A DNA stretch of 64,000 nt from Gammaproteobacteria bacterium (GTDB taxonomy: Bacteria > Pseudomonadota > Gammaproteobacteria > Pseudomonadales > Pseudohongiellaceae): the NCBI GenBank assembly GCA_002730035.1, contig PBYU01000068.1, forward strand, positions 1 through 64,000. The letters run 5' to 3'. Below, one piece after another: positions 37,257-45,789 of this stretch. Both the position numbers and the translations under genes were made by a program. The first letter of the stretch is position 1, and each line of letters begins with the position of its first letter. A model generated the notes under the pieces. The model worked only from the letters and a program-made list of their open reading frames with translations, ran no database searches and was not told the DNA's origin.

Positions 37257-38273
37257 CTATTCAATGGCAAAGCGGGCGATCCGATCACCCCCGGCAATAC
37301 CACCTACCCAAATCTCACTACCGACCTGGATAGCAACAGTTCCCAGAATCAATAGCTCATTGGAAGGGTAATCGACTATCTGCTGCGCGCCGAGTGTGTC
37401 CGGGTTTACCCTTGTTACGCGGGACGTCACCTCATCGCACTGCCCCTGACCGAGACAGGCAAAAACCGAATCGGGGGTCGGCCCGACATGACCCGCCGCG
37501 AGCAGGGAACCATCTGCTGCCCAGCGTACATTATCGATGTGATGACTGACGTTCACCGTATCAACCTGCACCGGTGTCTGACCTCGGGAAAGTCGAATCA
37601 GGCTGCGATTGGCCCAGCCGCCTATGTAGAACCAACGGCCGTCGGTTGACACTTCGATGCCATTTGGGCCGGCAGTTTCACTACCCGGAACCTGGCTCCA
37701 GCCCCGCCCGGAGTGCCATTCCCGCACTGAGCCATCGGGCATCTGAAAATGGGTCGCGGCAATGCCACCTTCTGGCAAAGCCACTACCGAGTTAAATACC
37801 ACTGCCTCAGGTGCCAACACGCAACCAATCCAGGTCAATGACGGCGTGGCTCCGGTCATGTCGATGTCAAATACTTCGATGGATTCTCGGGCACCGTGGC
37901 GCACGACATACAAGCGGTGCGCTCCATCGGCACCAGTCGTCAGATTGATTCCGTGTGGCCGGAAAGCGGACATGTTGGGACCCGGACAGTCGCCATAGCT
38001 CACCGTATCGTGTCGGGGTTGCGCCGATGGAAGCGGGTAAAGCACCGCAGAGCTGTAGTCTCGGGTATCGACCAGATACAGATAGCCATCATCTTCCATG
38101 CCAGAGGCTATCAGCCACGGAGATTCGGGTACTATCGCAAGGTCTTCCGGGCTAACCGGTCCACAGACGAACTGTACGGCACCATCGGCTTCGCAGGCAG
38201 CCGCCGCAGTGGAAGGCGCAGTCATCAAGCAGCTAAGCGTGAAACAGGACAACAATAGTAGACGTAGTCTCAT
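37257..38273 (-). CDS. Secreted SMP-30/paraoxonase-like beta-propeller protein
   Basis: A 338-residue exported protein with a signal peptide (LLLLSCFTLSCLMTAPSTAAA). Repeated propeller strands appear as RLYVVRHGARESIEVFDID, PNGIEVSTDGRWFYIGG and VRWAADGSLLAAGH. Motifs such as FRPHGINLTTG and NGIEVSTDG are those of calcium-dependent six-bladed lactonases/arylesterases; a lactone or ester hydrolase is the best guess, but substrate and activity are unproven. Four extra cysteines suggest disulfides. The 5' leader carries 10-bp repeats (38283-38322) directly before the ATG. fdsG follows 50 bases later. Confidence 0.72.
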   Translation of the reverse strand: MRLRLLLLSCFTLSCLMTAPSTAAAACEADGAVQFVCGPVSPEDLAIVPESPWLIASGMEDDGYLYLVDTRDYSSAVLYPLPSAQPRHDTVSYGDCPGPNMSAFRPHGINLTTGADGAHRLYVVRHGARESIEVFDIDMTGATPSLTWIGCVLAPEAVVFNSVVALPEGGIAATHFQMPDGSVREWHSGRGWSQVPGSETAGPNGIEVSTDGRWFYIGGWANRSLIRLSRGQTPVQVDTVNVSHHIDNVRWAADGSLLAAGHVGPTPDSVFACLGQGQCDEVTSRVTRVNPDTLGAQQIVDYPSNELLILGTVAIQVGSEIWVGGIAGGDRIARFAIE

Positions 38274-38282
38274 GGAATCTCC

Positions 38283-38322
38283 ATTTACCTCTATTTACCT
38301 TTATTTACCTCTACTTACCCCT
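38283..38322 (-). repeat. Four 10-bp tandem repeats with Shine-Dalgarno-like cores ahead of the beta-propeller start codon
   Basis: On the plus strand the units are ATTTACCTCT, ATTTACCTTT, ATTTACCTCT and ACTTACCCCT. Read on the coding (minus) strand each unit carries AGAGGTAAAT or AAAGGTAAAT, with a GAGGT/AAGGT core. The last unit ends just before GGAGATTCC-ATG. The array lies in the 5' untranslated leader. Confidence 0.85.
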
Positions 38323-38402
38323 ATTGATAAGCTATTGAAGAATAAAAGCTATCCCGCATGAAGTCCATCGCCCCTTCACGGCCCCTGGGTACTTCGGGCA
38401 TC

Positions 38403-38436
38403 AAAAAAGCCCCTACCCGATGGGGTAGAGGCTTCT
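38403..38436 (-). terminator. Rho-independent terminator after the sigma/DUF4252 operon
   Basis: On the minus strand a stem AAGCCTCTACCC / GGGTAGGGGCTT with loop CATC is followed by six Ts (GGCTTTTTTGATG). It lies about 90 bases past the stop of the second DUF4252 gene and closes the four-gene operon coming from 41011. Confidence 0.85.
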
Positions 38437-38526
38437 TATCGATCAGAGTTTGAACTTGAGCCAACAGGACAAGCTGTGCGAGGTCGCTGCTGTTAGCTCT
38501 GGCTGAATCCGGTCTGAGTCAAATCC

Positions 38527-39075
38527 TTATCCGGAAGTATAGACTCCCCGGTGACCTTTGGCATGCGAAACGGCGTACTCCAGCATATCAGTAAAATCAC
38601 CATCCATATTGATTAACACCAGTTCGTCCTGCTCCCGCACGAATACCGAAACGGCCTCCAGACGGTTCTGGTTGATGTTCAAGCCGACATAAACCCACAC
38701 CTGCTCGCCTTCCTCCTTAACCTTGACGATACGTTCCCAAAGCAGGTTGTCGTTCTTGGCACGCAGCGATTCGGCAAAAGTGTCATCTGTGAAGTTGAAA
38801 TTGCCACCGCGGGGATGGATTTGATAGACCGCGACTTGCAGATGATCGACGTCAGATAAATCTGCCTCATTGAGAGTAACCACATCCAGGAAGTTGAATA
38901 TTCCACCTCCCATTGCTATGCCTACTTCTTTCTGCAGAGATATTTCCGGCATCTGTTGTGTGATCGAATCACGCACCGGTCTAAACGGCCGGTCGGTGAA
39001 AGACATACAACTGCTAAGTACAAGTAGTGCAACGCCGGCAACGATTGTCTTCGTTTTTATTATTGATATTTTCAT
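38527..39075 (-). CDS. DUF4252-type lipoprotein
   Basis: A 182-residue protein with lipobox LVLSSC at residue ~23 and a DUF4252-like domain whose end reads DELVLINMDGDFTDMLEYAV, parallel to the LVNIVGDISTDDISALG of its neighbour. It is thus an anchored paralogue of the upstream gene, from which it is separated by 12 bases. The family has no assigned function but often travels with ECF sigma and anti-sigma genes. Last gene of the operon before the terminator. Confidence 0.7.
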   Translation of the reverse strand: MKISIIKTKTIVAGVALLVLSSCMSFTDRPFRPVRDSITQQMPEISLQKEVGIAMGGGIFNFLDVVTLNEADLSDVDHLQVAVYQIHPRGGNFNFTDDTFAESLRAKNDNLLWERIVKVKEEGEQVWVYVGLNINQNRLEAVSVFVREQDELVLINMDGDFTDMLEYAVSHAKGHRGVYTSG

Positions 39076-39087
39076 TCTCAGGTCCGC

Positions 39088-39642
39088 TCAGTTAACGTCC
39101 AAATCCACCAGTTCGTCGATATTGAATCGTTGTCCGAGGGCACTGATGTCATCGGTGCTGATATCGCCTACGATGTTCACCAGAACCGTATCGCCTGGCT
39201 CTGCCACCATGATGGCAATCCCATAAATTACATCGGCGTCATCAGACAATCTGAAGTAGATGTCCACATGTTCCGAGTCTTCCCGGATGCGAACCACACG
39301 TTCCCAACCCTGTTGATCCAGATCATCAGCAATGACATTCATCGAACTGGAAATTTCATCGACATCAATGGCATCGCTCTCGAACACATTGACGGTGACC
39401 TGCAGGAGTTTGGATATGAAGTTAGCGGCTTCTTCATCCTCACTACGTATCAAATTGGTGACCATGTTCAGTAGTGGTGCCTTCAGGCTCACCTCAACAT
39501 TGGGTTCAATATTGGCGATGGTGGTCAGGACCGAGAAATCAACATAACCCGGATGATCTGCCACACGGTTGTCGGCGGCCATGGCAATTGGAATCATGCC
39601 GATGCACACCAGTGGTAGTAATAGTCGTCTTAACATTTTCAT
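39088..39642 (-). CDS. Exported DUF4252 protein
   Basis: About 184 residues with a signal peptide (RLLLPLVCIGMIPIAMAA) and a DUF4252 domain ending in TVLVNIVGDISTDDISALGQ, the most conserved part of the family. Middle section: GWERVVRIREDSEHVDIYFR. It is likely periplasmic, in contrast to the lipoprotein paralogue that follows. I begin at ATG 39642, with GAGGT 8 bases upstream, instead of the track start at 39657. Position behind the anti-sigma gene suggests it is an output or a feedback partner of that regulatory system. Confidence 0.75.
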   Translation of the reverse strand: MKMLRRLLLPLVCIGMIPIAMAADNRVADHPGYVDFSVLTTIANIEPNVEVSLKAPLLNMVTNLIRSEDEEAANFISKLLQVTVNVFESDAIDVDEISSSMNVIADDLDQQGWERVVRIREDSEHVDIYFRLSDDADVIYGIAIMVAEPGDTVLVNIVGDISTDDISALGQRFNIDELVDLDVN

Positions 39643-39695
39643 ACACTTACCTCGCAAGAAAAACTTAATTAGATTCTGGCGTGAGCCTTGTCTGG

Positions 39696-40337
39696 CTAAA
39701 TTGGGCCATTCTGTAGCGGTTCCTGGCTCCTGTTGCTGGCTCTCTCGAAAGAAGCATTCAGAGAGTCTTGTAGGGGAGTTACTAGGAACCGGTCGCCAAT
39801 CATTACCTCAGTTCGTTGACTGACCTGATTCAAATAATCGATGGCCAGGTTTAGATCCTGTAAAGCCTGGCTAATATCTTGTGGAGAATACTCTTCGGTT
39901 TGTTCACTATTGGTTGGGGTGGTTTGCTCTGCCACCATTGGCATGCCCTGCTGTTGATTCGTCAGTGTCGGCATAATGACGATTGCGATAATCGCAACCG
40001 CAGCAACCGGCATGGCGTAGCGGAAAAATACCGGTGTCGCTGTAATCACATCACTCAACTGAGACCAGAATGATGGTCGTGCCGGTTGTTCTGTAATTGG
40101 GTGCCCATCGGCCAGCCGGTAAATCGGTTCCAGTACGTGATCATCACAATCAATCTGTGGTAAATCCAGGATGGTATCCTGCACAGCCTGTGCATAATGG
40201 AATTCCCTGGCACAGGCGTCACACTGATGAACATGTGAGTTGAACTCTTCCTGCTGAGGAGTGCTAAGGTCGCCATCCAGATAGCTGTCTATCTGAAGTT
40301 GTACGAAATAGCACTGTGAGTCGCTATTACTTGGCAT
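39696..40337 (-). CDS. Putative anti-sigma factor with zinc-binding (zf-HC2) domain
   Basis: A 213-residue membrane protein. The N-terminal ZAS-type motif is IDSYLDGDLSTPQQEEFNSHVHQCDACAREF, containing the His-x3-Cys-x2-Cys set. A single helix follows at ~108-128 (FRYAMPVAAVAIIAIVIMP), then a periplasmic coiled-like segment (DISQALQDLNLAIDYLNQV). It should hold the adjacent ECF sigma factor at the membrane until a signal is received. It follows the sigma gene by 41 bases. Confidence 0.82.
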   Translation of the reverse strand: MPSNSDSQCYFVQLQIDSYLDGDLSTPQQEEFNSHVHQCDACAREFHYAQAVQDTILDLPQIDCDDHVLEPIYRLADGHPITEQPARPSFWSQLSDVITATPVFFRYAMPVAAVAIIAIVIMPTLTNQQQGMPMVAEQTTPTNSEQTEEYSPQDISQALQDLNLAIDYLNQVSQRTEVMIGDRFLVTPLQDSLNASFERASNRSQEPLQNGPI

Positions 40338-40378
40338 CTGTCTCTGTCTCCAATTCTTGGTAGCTTTGATTTCTCAAT

Positions 40379-41011
40379 CTATTCACTGCCTGCCTGTTGT
40401 ACATCGGACGGAGTTTTCGATTTATTGTTACTGTTAACACCGTTGTAGTTATCAAAAATTTGCCGTAGCACGCTATTTTCTCTTAACTTGCGCCTGCTTC
40501 GGTGCAGATACACTTTCACCTGCCTCTCACTCATATCCAGAGATTGCTGAATTTCAGCATAACTCATGCCCTGAATGTCGCGCATAATGACAATGCTTCG
40601 AAACGGTTCATCGAGAGACTTAATAGCCTCGAGCAGCGGTTGTCTGAAACCCTGCTCATCGATGTGCGCAACCTGATCTTCATAGCTTGCCTGCTCTGAA
40701 ACATCTGCGTATTCATCTATCTTATTTTGTGCCGTTTTGCGCTTGCGCACATGATCAATCACCGCATTGCGCGCCACGCGCATTAGCCAGGCACCCAGCT
40801 TGTTGTGATCGATCTTTTGCCAGTGCTGCCACAGCTTGATGAATACTTCCTGGGTGACGTCCTCAGCATCTTCCCTGGCGCGCAGGCTATAGTGGGCAAA
40901 GGAAAATAGCCATTGCCTGTGCTGGTCTACGGCCTGCCGGTATTGAGGTAGCATTTGATAATAAAGACGGGAATAGTGGGAAAAGGTTACAGGATTGCAC
41001 CGGCTTGGCAT
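40379..41011 (-). CDS. ECF-family RNA polymerase sigma factor
   Basis: A 210-residue sigma factor with region 2 (EDAEDVTQEVFIKLWQHWQ and RVARNAVIDHVRKRK) and region 4 (SLDEPFRSIVIMRDIQGMSYAEIQQSLDMSERQVKVYLHRSRRKLRE). It lacks regions 1 and 3, as ECF factors do. The C-terminal tail (~190-210) is polar and unconserved. The start at 41011 is backed by GAAAGG 8 bases upstream; an internal ATG at 40954 is possible. It heads the operon sigma, anti-sigma, DUF4252, DUF4252 and is divergent from a hydrolase gene. Confidence 0.88.
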   Translation of the reverse strand: MPSRCNPVTFSHYSRLYYQMLPQYRQAVDQHRQWLFSFAHYSLRAREDAEDVTQEVFIKLWQHWQKIDHNKLGAWLMRVARNAVIDHVRKRKTAQNKIDEYADVSEQASYEDQVAHIDEQGFRQPLLEAIKSLDEPFRSIVIMRDIQGMSYAEIQQSLDMSERQVKVYLHRSRRKLRENSVLRQIFDNYNGVNSNNKSKTPSDVQQAGSE

Positions 41012-41137
41012 AGAAACGCCTTTCTTTCCAGGAAATCAACGGGTTAAAGTGGTATTTTGTCGCATTGCCGTGCGCCAATTCGGCCTGTATTGCTATACTG
41101 GCTGGCAATAATAAAATCTAGAGCTATTTCGTTGCCC

Positions 41138-41818
41138 ATGGCAAAATTCAAGCTCCTATTGCTAGTAGGTTTATTGGTTCTCGCACCCACCTGGCTGCGT
41201 GCGGCAGAAGAGAGTGTGGTTCTGGCGGATGGCACTACTATCGAGGTATTGTTCTTCCTGCCCCAGCAAGCTGATAAACCCCCTCTGGCCGTGCTGCTGG
41301 CTGGAGGCTCCAACAATCAATTCATGGCCCGGGCGCAATTCTGGCTGGGAAAGGAGATGGTGGAGCGCGGCTGGGCAGTGGCTGTGCCAATCTCAGCTGA
41401 GGGGAGAATGTATTTCATTGACAACCCCGACCTGTTCCTTGGAATCATCGAAGATCTTCACAACAGGCATGAACTACAGCCGGGCAAGACGCTTCTGGCG
41501 GGAATCTCCAGCGGTGGAAGTGCGGCTCTGGCAATAGCTGCCGAGAGACCCCAACGGTACCTGGGTGTCGTGGCTACACCGGGACGTCTGCTGGACGAAC
41601 AGAGATTTCAGACCTTACAAGGTCTACCGGTCTACCTGCGCATTGGAGAAAAAGACAATTTTCGCTGGAACAATCGCCTCGGCACGATGGTGGATTTACT
41701 ACAGGTCGCCGGTGCCAACGTCGACGCGGCGATAGTTCCTGGCGCCAAGCATATCTTCCCCCTGGACTGGGAGAATCTGCAAACCTGGCTGGAAAAAATC
41801 CAGCAGCGACCTCTCTAA
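41138..41818 (+). CDS. Exported alpha/beta-hydrolase
   Basis: A 226-residue protein with a signal peptide (MAKFKLLLLVGLLVLAPTWLRA) and an alpha/beta-hydrolase fold: nucleophile elbow GISSGGSAAL (G-x-S-x-G), a late acid region (GEKDNF) and the catalytic His in GAKHIFPL. The oxyanion region is VLLAGGSNNQFMARAQFW. A small esterase or peptidase-like activity in the periplasm is likely; substrate unknown. I use ATG 41138, as the track start would add 27 residues before the signal peptide. Divergent from the ECF sigma gene. Confidence 0.75.
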   Translation: MAKFKLLLLVGLLVLAPTWLRAAEESVVLADGTTIEVLFFLPQQADKPPLAVLLAGGSNNQFMARAQFWLGKEMVERGWAVAVPISAEGRMYFIDNPDLFLGIIEDLHNRHELQPGKTLLAGISSGGSAALAIAAERPQRYLGVVATPGRLLDEQRFQTLQGLPVYLRIGEKDNFRWNNRLGTMVDLLQVAGANVDAAIVPGAKHIFPLDWENLQTWLEKIQQRPL

Positions 41819-41839
41819 AAGAGGCAGCTGCTGTTTATT

Positions 41840-42199
41840 TTAGAAACGGTCTTCTTCGATCCAGTAATTGGTGACGACGTCATCGGTGAATTCGATGGAC
41901 AGTGTCTCGGTGCGTTCTTCTTCTACATCAACCGAGAAAATCAGGAACAAGCCCACTTCGGTGTCCTTTTCCGAGCGGTTGCGGTACTTCCATATCTCAG
42001 AGCCATCGGCATAACTCAGCTTGGTAACTGGATCGCCAAACGATATACGTACCCAATCCTGATTGCTGATACCCACTTGCAGACGCGAAACATCGCCTTC
42101 GTTCCATACCGTTTGCAATGACCGAGAATCAGAATCGACTGTTACCAGACAGCCGGCTAAGCTTACGCACATTGCTACGAACAGTAATTTCTTGATCAT
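41840..42199 (-). CDS. Small lipoprotein with BamE/DUF3192-like features
   Basis: A 119-residue protein with lipobox SLAGC and a compact alpha/beta domain. RLQVGISNQDWVRISFGDPVTKLSYADGSEIWKYR resembles the helix-then-strand start of SmpA/BamE-like and DUF3192 domains (short helix, G-P, then WKYR). Such lipoproteins often assist envelope complexes; a specific partner is not evident. Convergent with the hydrolase gene, 21 bases apart. Confidence 0.65.
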   Translation of the reverse strand: MIKKLLFVAMCVSLAGCLVTVDSDSRSLQTVWNEGDVSRLQVGISNQDWVRISFGDPVTKLSYADGSEIWKYRNRSEKDTEVGLFLIFSVDVEEERTETLSIEFTDDVVTNYWIEEDRF

Positions 42200-42502
42200 T
42201 TAGTTTTCCCCGCGGTTAAATAATTTCATTGATTGCAAGATGGTTAATACCCAGACGATACGCCGTCAATCCTGATATACGACGCATTGGATGTAAATAG
42301 GTTACAGCTCGACTATAGAATATTAGCCACAGAGCCTGAATCGAAGCTGAACGCAGCTGTTGATTACTTCAATTAGCGGCAGAATTGCCTGAATCATCAC
42401 GGTTGGCGATCACACAGTGGTTTTCTGATTAAAGGAATTGACCCTTCTGTTCGATTGATAGTGCAGAATACCGCAGTCGCCCTAATGAGAATCTGATCTG
42501 AC
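42200..42502. other. Intergenic region, 303 bases, no gene seen
   Basis: This lies between divergent genes (lipoprotein on minus, transporter on plus) and must hold both promoters. No open frame of convincing length is present. TTGACC occurs at about 42438, but I see no well-spaced -10 partner. GAGAA precedes the transporter ATG at a long spacing. No repeats or hairpins stand out. Confidence 0.5.
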
Positions 42503-43453
42503 ATGAACAAATTTAATGAGCTGTTCCCTTTATGGGCCGTGCTGCTCTCGATAGCTGCCTTCATCTTCAACGAATTTTTCGCCGGCCTGGAACAGGCAAT
42601 TGTTCCCTTGCTAGCTCTGGTAATGTTCATGATGGGGCTAACGCTCAGCGGTGCGGATTTCCTGCGAATCTCCCGCGATCCTCGGCCGGTATTTGTCGGT
42701 GTGGTGCTGCAATTTGTACTGATGCCAGCCTTGGCGCTTACCCTTGCCAGCATGCTGCAAATGTCCAACCAACTCACAGCAGGGATGGTGCTGGTCGGTA
42801 GCTGCGCTGGCGGCACTGCTTCCAATGTAATCTGTTATCTGGCAAAGGGAGATGTGGCGTTGTCGATCTCCATGACGATGACCTCCACTCTAATCGGCGT
42901 TGTGGCAACACCTTTTCTTTGTTCTTTTTATCTCTCTGAAACGGTCAGTGTCGATACATTCGGTATGCTGTTGAGTATCTTGCAGATAGTGCTGGTTCCT
43001 GTCGCACTGGGAGTACTGTTAAAGCATTATGCCGGGAACATTGTAATGCGTGTCGAGGCATTGCTTCCCAGTTTATCCATTATGATTATTCTGCTGATCA
43101 TCGCAATCATCGTAGCGCTGAATTCCGGACAGCTGCTGGAGGTAGGCCTGCTTACTCTCCTGGCAGTGATGTTGCACAACCTGCTGGGACTGAGCGGGGG
43201 ATTCTATATCAGCCGCCTGTTTGGTTTCGACCTGAAACAGAGCCATACGATCGCTATCGAAGTGGGTATGCAGAACTCTGGATTAGGCGTAGCGCTGGCC
43301 CTGCAATTCTTCTCAGCGACCGCCGCACTGCCGGGCGCTCTGTTCAGCGTATGGCACAACATCAGTGGATCCATACTGGCCTCACACTGGGGACGGAAAC
43401 GCACTTCATTGGTATATCTGATTAAAGATCAGGAACACATCAAACCCAAGTAA
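42503..43453 (+). CDS. Bile acid:sodium symporter family transporter
   Basis: A 316-residue integral membrane protein with about nine hydrophobic segments. The BASS-family motifs are seen in MFMMGLTLSGADF (after helix 2), the first cross-over LVGSCAGGTASNVICYLAKGDVALS, and the second GMQNSGLGVALALQFF. It resembles bacterial ASBT/YocS-type sodium-coupled carriers of organic acids; the substrate is probably not a bile acid in this organism. Single-gene unit ahead of the leader region of the MFS gene. Confidence 0.88.
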   Translation: MNKFNELFPLWAVLLSIAAFIFNEFFAGLEQAIVPLLALVMFMMGLTLSGADFLRISRDPRPVFVGVVLQFVLMPALALTLASMLQMSNQLTAGMVLVGSCAGGTASNVICYLAKGDVALSISMTMTSTLIGVVATPFLCSFYLSETVSVDTFGMLLSILQIVLVPVALGVLLKHYAGNIVMRVEALLPSLSIMIILLIIAIIVALNSGQLLEVGLLTLLAVMLHNLLGLSGGFYISRLFGFDLKQSHTIAIEVGMQNSGLGVALALQFFSATAALPGALFSVWHNISGSILASHWGRKRTSLVYLIKDQEHIKPK

Positions 43454-43552
43454 TCTAAGCAATTATCCCTCGCCAAACGAAGCCTGAATTGTTGTCCAAT
43501 TTGCCAAATCGAATGCGGAGTGACCCCCATCACAAATAATTGGTCCAAAATG

Positions 43553-43580
43553 TTGACTTCAAAATTAATAGGCATACAAT
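43553..43580 (+). promoter_or_regulatory. Sigma-70-type promoter for the leader ORF/MFS unit
   Basis: TTGACT (43553-43558) and TACAAT (43575-43580) are separated by 16 bases, close to the sigma-70 consensus. Transcription would begin near 43587, about 26 bases before the leader ORF start codon. Confidence 0.65.
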
Positions 43581-43612
43581 CCGCGCATCCAAAATTTTAT
43601 TGTGCGGGGAAA

Positions 43613-43717
43613 ATGAACACTTACAGCTTTCTAACAATCATGCCGACGACTATGTCCTTTCTAGGTCATCAGTTTTGCGTACGCGTGATTAATAATTGGG
43701 AGACCTACTTGGAGTGA
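43613..43717 (+). CDS. 34-codon leader peptide upstream of the MFS gene
   Basis: The short ORF reads MNTYSFLTIMPTTM and continues to INNWETYLE before TGA at 43715-43717; CGGGGAAA lies just before the ATG. It is not rich in a single amino acid, so sensing of a particular aminoacyl-tRNA is not indicated. Its last codons (ACTTGGAG, 43707-43714) are complementary to CTCTAAGT (43761-43768) in the first arm of the downstream terminator. A ribosome reaching the end of the ORF would cover that segment; one stalled early would leave it free to disrupt the terminator. This is the logic of a leader-peptide attenuator. Inferred from sequence only. Confidence 0.5.
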   Translation: MNTYSFLTIMPTTMSFLGHQFCVRVINNWETYLE

Positions 43718-43757
43718 TTTCTGAACCCTAAACGATTAGTAACCGTTTTAAAGAAAA

Positions 43758-43794
43758 GACCTCTAAGTCGCAACGCCTAGAGGTCTTTTTTTTT
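43758..43794 (+). terminator. Attenuator-like terminator ahead of the MFS gene
   Basis: An 8-bp stem GACCTCTA / TAGAGGTC with a 12-base loop is followed by nine Ts (43786-43794). It lies 40 bases after the leader ORF and 54 bases before the MFS start. There is no annotated gene that ends here on the plus strand other than the leader, so it would stop transcripts before the MFS gene. Confidence 0.8.
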
Positions 43795-43847
43795 GCTCCT
43801 AATTTAATGTAATACCCGCATAAGTATGTGGGTACTGGGGGACTATT

Positions 43848-45055
43848 GTGCTTAAAAAAAATAAATTGCACAGAAACATAACCGTAATCTATGGCCTGGC
43901 ATTCTTTCACTGCTTCATGGTTATCGTACCGGTCATCGTGCCTTTCTTTATGTCGAAGGGACTGAGCCTTGCGGAATTTTTTACCTGCAGGCGGTCTTCG
44001 CGACCACTATAGTGTTACTCGAGGCACCTTCCGGTTATTTTGCAGATATTTTCGGTCGCCGATTCGCTCTCATTATTAGTAGCGTATTTCTTGGCTTCGC
44101 CTACTTCTTGCTGAATTTTGCAAACGACATGGCCAGCCTGATGGTGTTTGAAATAACCGCCGGTGTCGCCATTAGCCTTATTTCCGGAGCGGACATTGCG
44201 CTCTTGTATGACACACAGAAAGCGCTGCAAGAAGATACCCACTCCGAATCCGCAAAGGGTATCGCCCAGCTTGGCTTTATAAAGAGCCTGGCCGAAGCGC
44301 TCGGCGCCCTTGTCGGTGGTGTGCTGGCACTGTGGTCGTTCGATTTAATGGTCTTGATCCAGTCCGCTGTGGCATGGGTTTGCCTGCTGCTGGCCTTGTT
44401 GGTAGTCGAACCTCCCTACAAGAAAGCAGGAGCAGCGGAATCGCGTCTGCAAATCACCGAGATTCTCAAGCATCTGTTGGTACGAGATCCGGTACTCAGA
44501 CGAGTGGTGCTGGCAATTCCATTGTACAGCCTGGCCACCTTCCATGTTGCCTGGCTGGTGCAGCCCTATTGGGAATCACAAGGGCTATCCCTGGCGGTGT
44601 TCGGAATTCTCTGGTGTGCCCAGAGTCTGACTGTCGCACTGGCTAATAAGTTCGGTTTCGAAATCGAGCGACGCTTCGGTGCCAGTACGTTGCTGGTCTT
44701 GATCGGCACCTTACCGATCCTGGGCCATTTCGGTATGGCCTGGTTCCAGGGCTGGACCGGCATCGTTATCGGGCTCTTATTGTTCGTCTGCCGGGGGCTG
44801 AACCAGGTAATCCTGGTCAATGCCCTGAACAGACGAGTTCCGAGTGAGTTTCGGGCAACTGCTAACTCATTCACCAGCTTCCTGTTTCGGCTGGCATTTA
44901 TCACAACCGGGCCGCTGGTTGGATACGTGGCCCAGACACAGGGTCTGGTTACTGCATTGAATCTATTGGGTATCTCATCCATCACCTTATTCGTGGTGGT
45001 GATGATTCCACTGATTCAATCCGTGAAGGCAATTCAGCGACATGTGGTCGCATAA
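43848..45055 (+). pseudogene. MFS transporter with a -1 frameshift in a T6 run
   Basis: The ORF track begins at 44012, but the family N-terminus lies upstream in another frame. From GTG 43848 (GGGGG 8 bases before) it reads KLHRNITVIYGLAFFHCFMV and ...MSKGLSLAEFF; frame is lost in TTTTTT (43977-43982). One more T gives YLQAVFATTIVLLEAPSGYF, joining to the track ORF. The restored protein has 402 residues and 12 helices, with the MFS signature EAPSGYFADIFGRRFAL. It is a drug- or small-molecule-exporter-like MFS member. The lesion may be a homopolymer error, real inactivation, or slippage at a T6 run. It lies behind a leader ORF and terminator. Confidence 0.75.
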
Positions 45056-45072
45056 TCCTCCCTCCCCCGCTC

Positions 45073-45126
45073 GGGGATAGGCACTCACTTACCTCCCTCC
45101 CTGTGAGTGCTTATCCCCATTTTTTT
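45073..45126 (+). terminator. Strong Rho-independent terminator after the MFS gene
   Basis: GGGGATAGGCACTCAC pairs with GTGAGTGCTTATCCCC (one G:U pair) over a 14-base loop, followed by ATTTTTTT. It closes the MFS transcript 18 bases after the stop. Confidence 0.9.
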
Positions 45127-45774
<648 letters not shown>

Positions 45775-45789
45775 GGGAACGCAAAAGAA

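Noticed and set aside
38283-38322. Tandem repeats as a CRISPR array
   Set aside because: Units are 10 bases and contiguous with no spacers; no cas genes are present.
43805-43847. Additional regulatory gene between the attenuator and the MFS start
   Set aside because: Only about 40 bases without an open frame; just the ribosome-binding region of the MFS gene.
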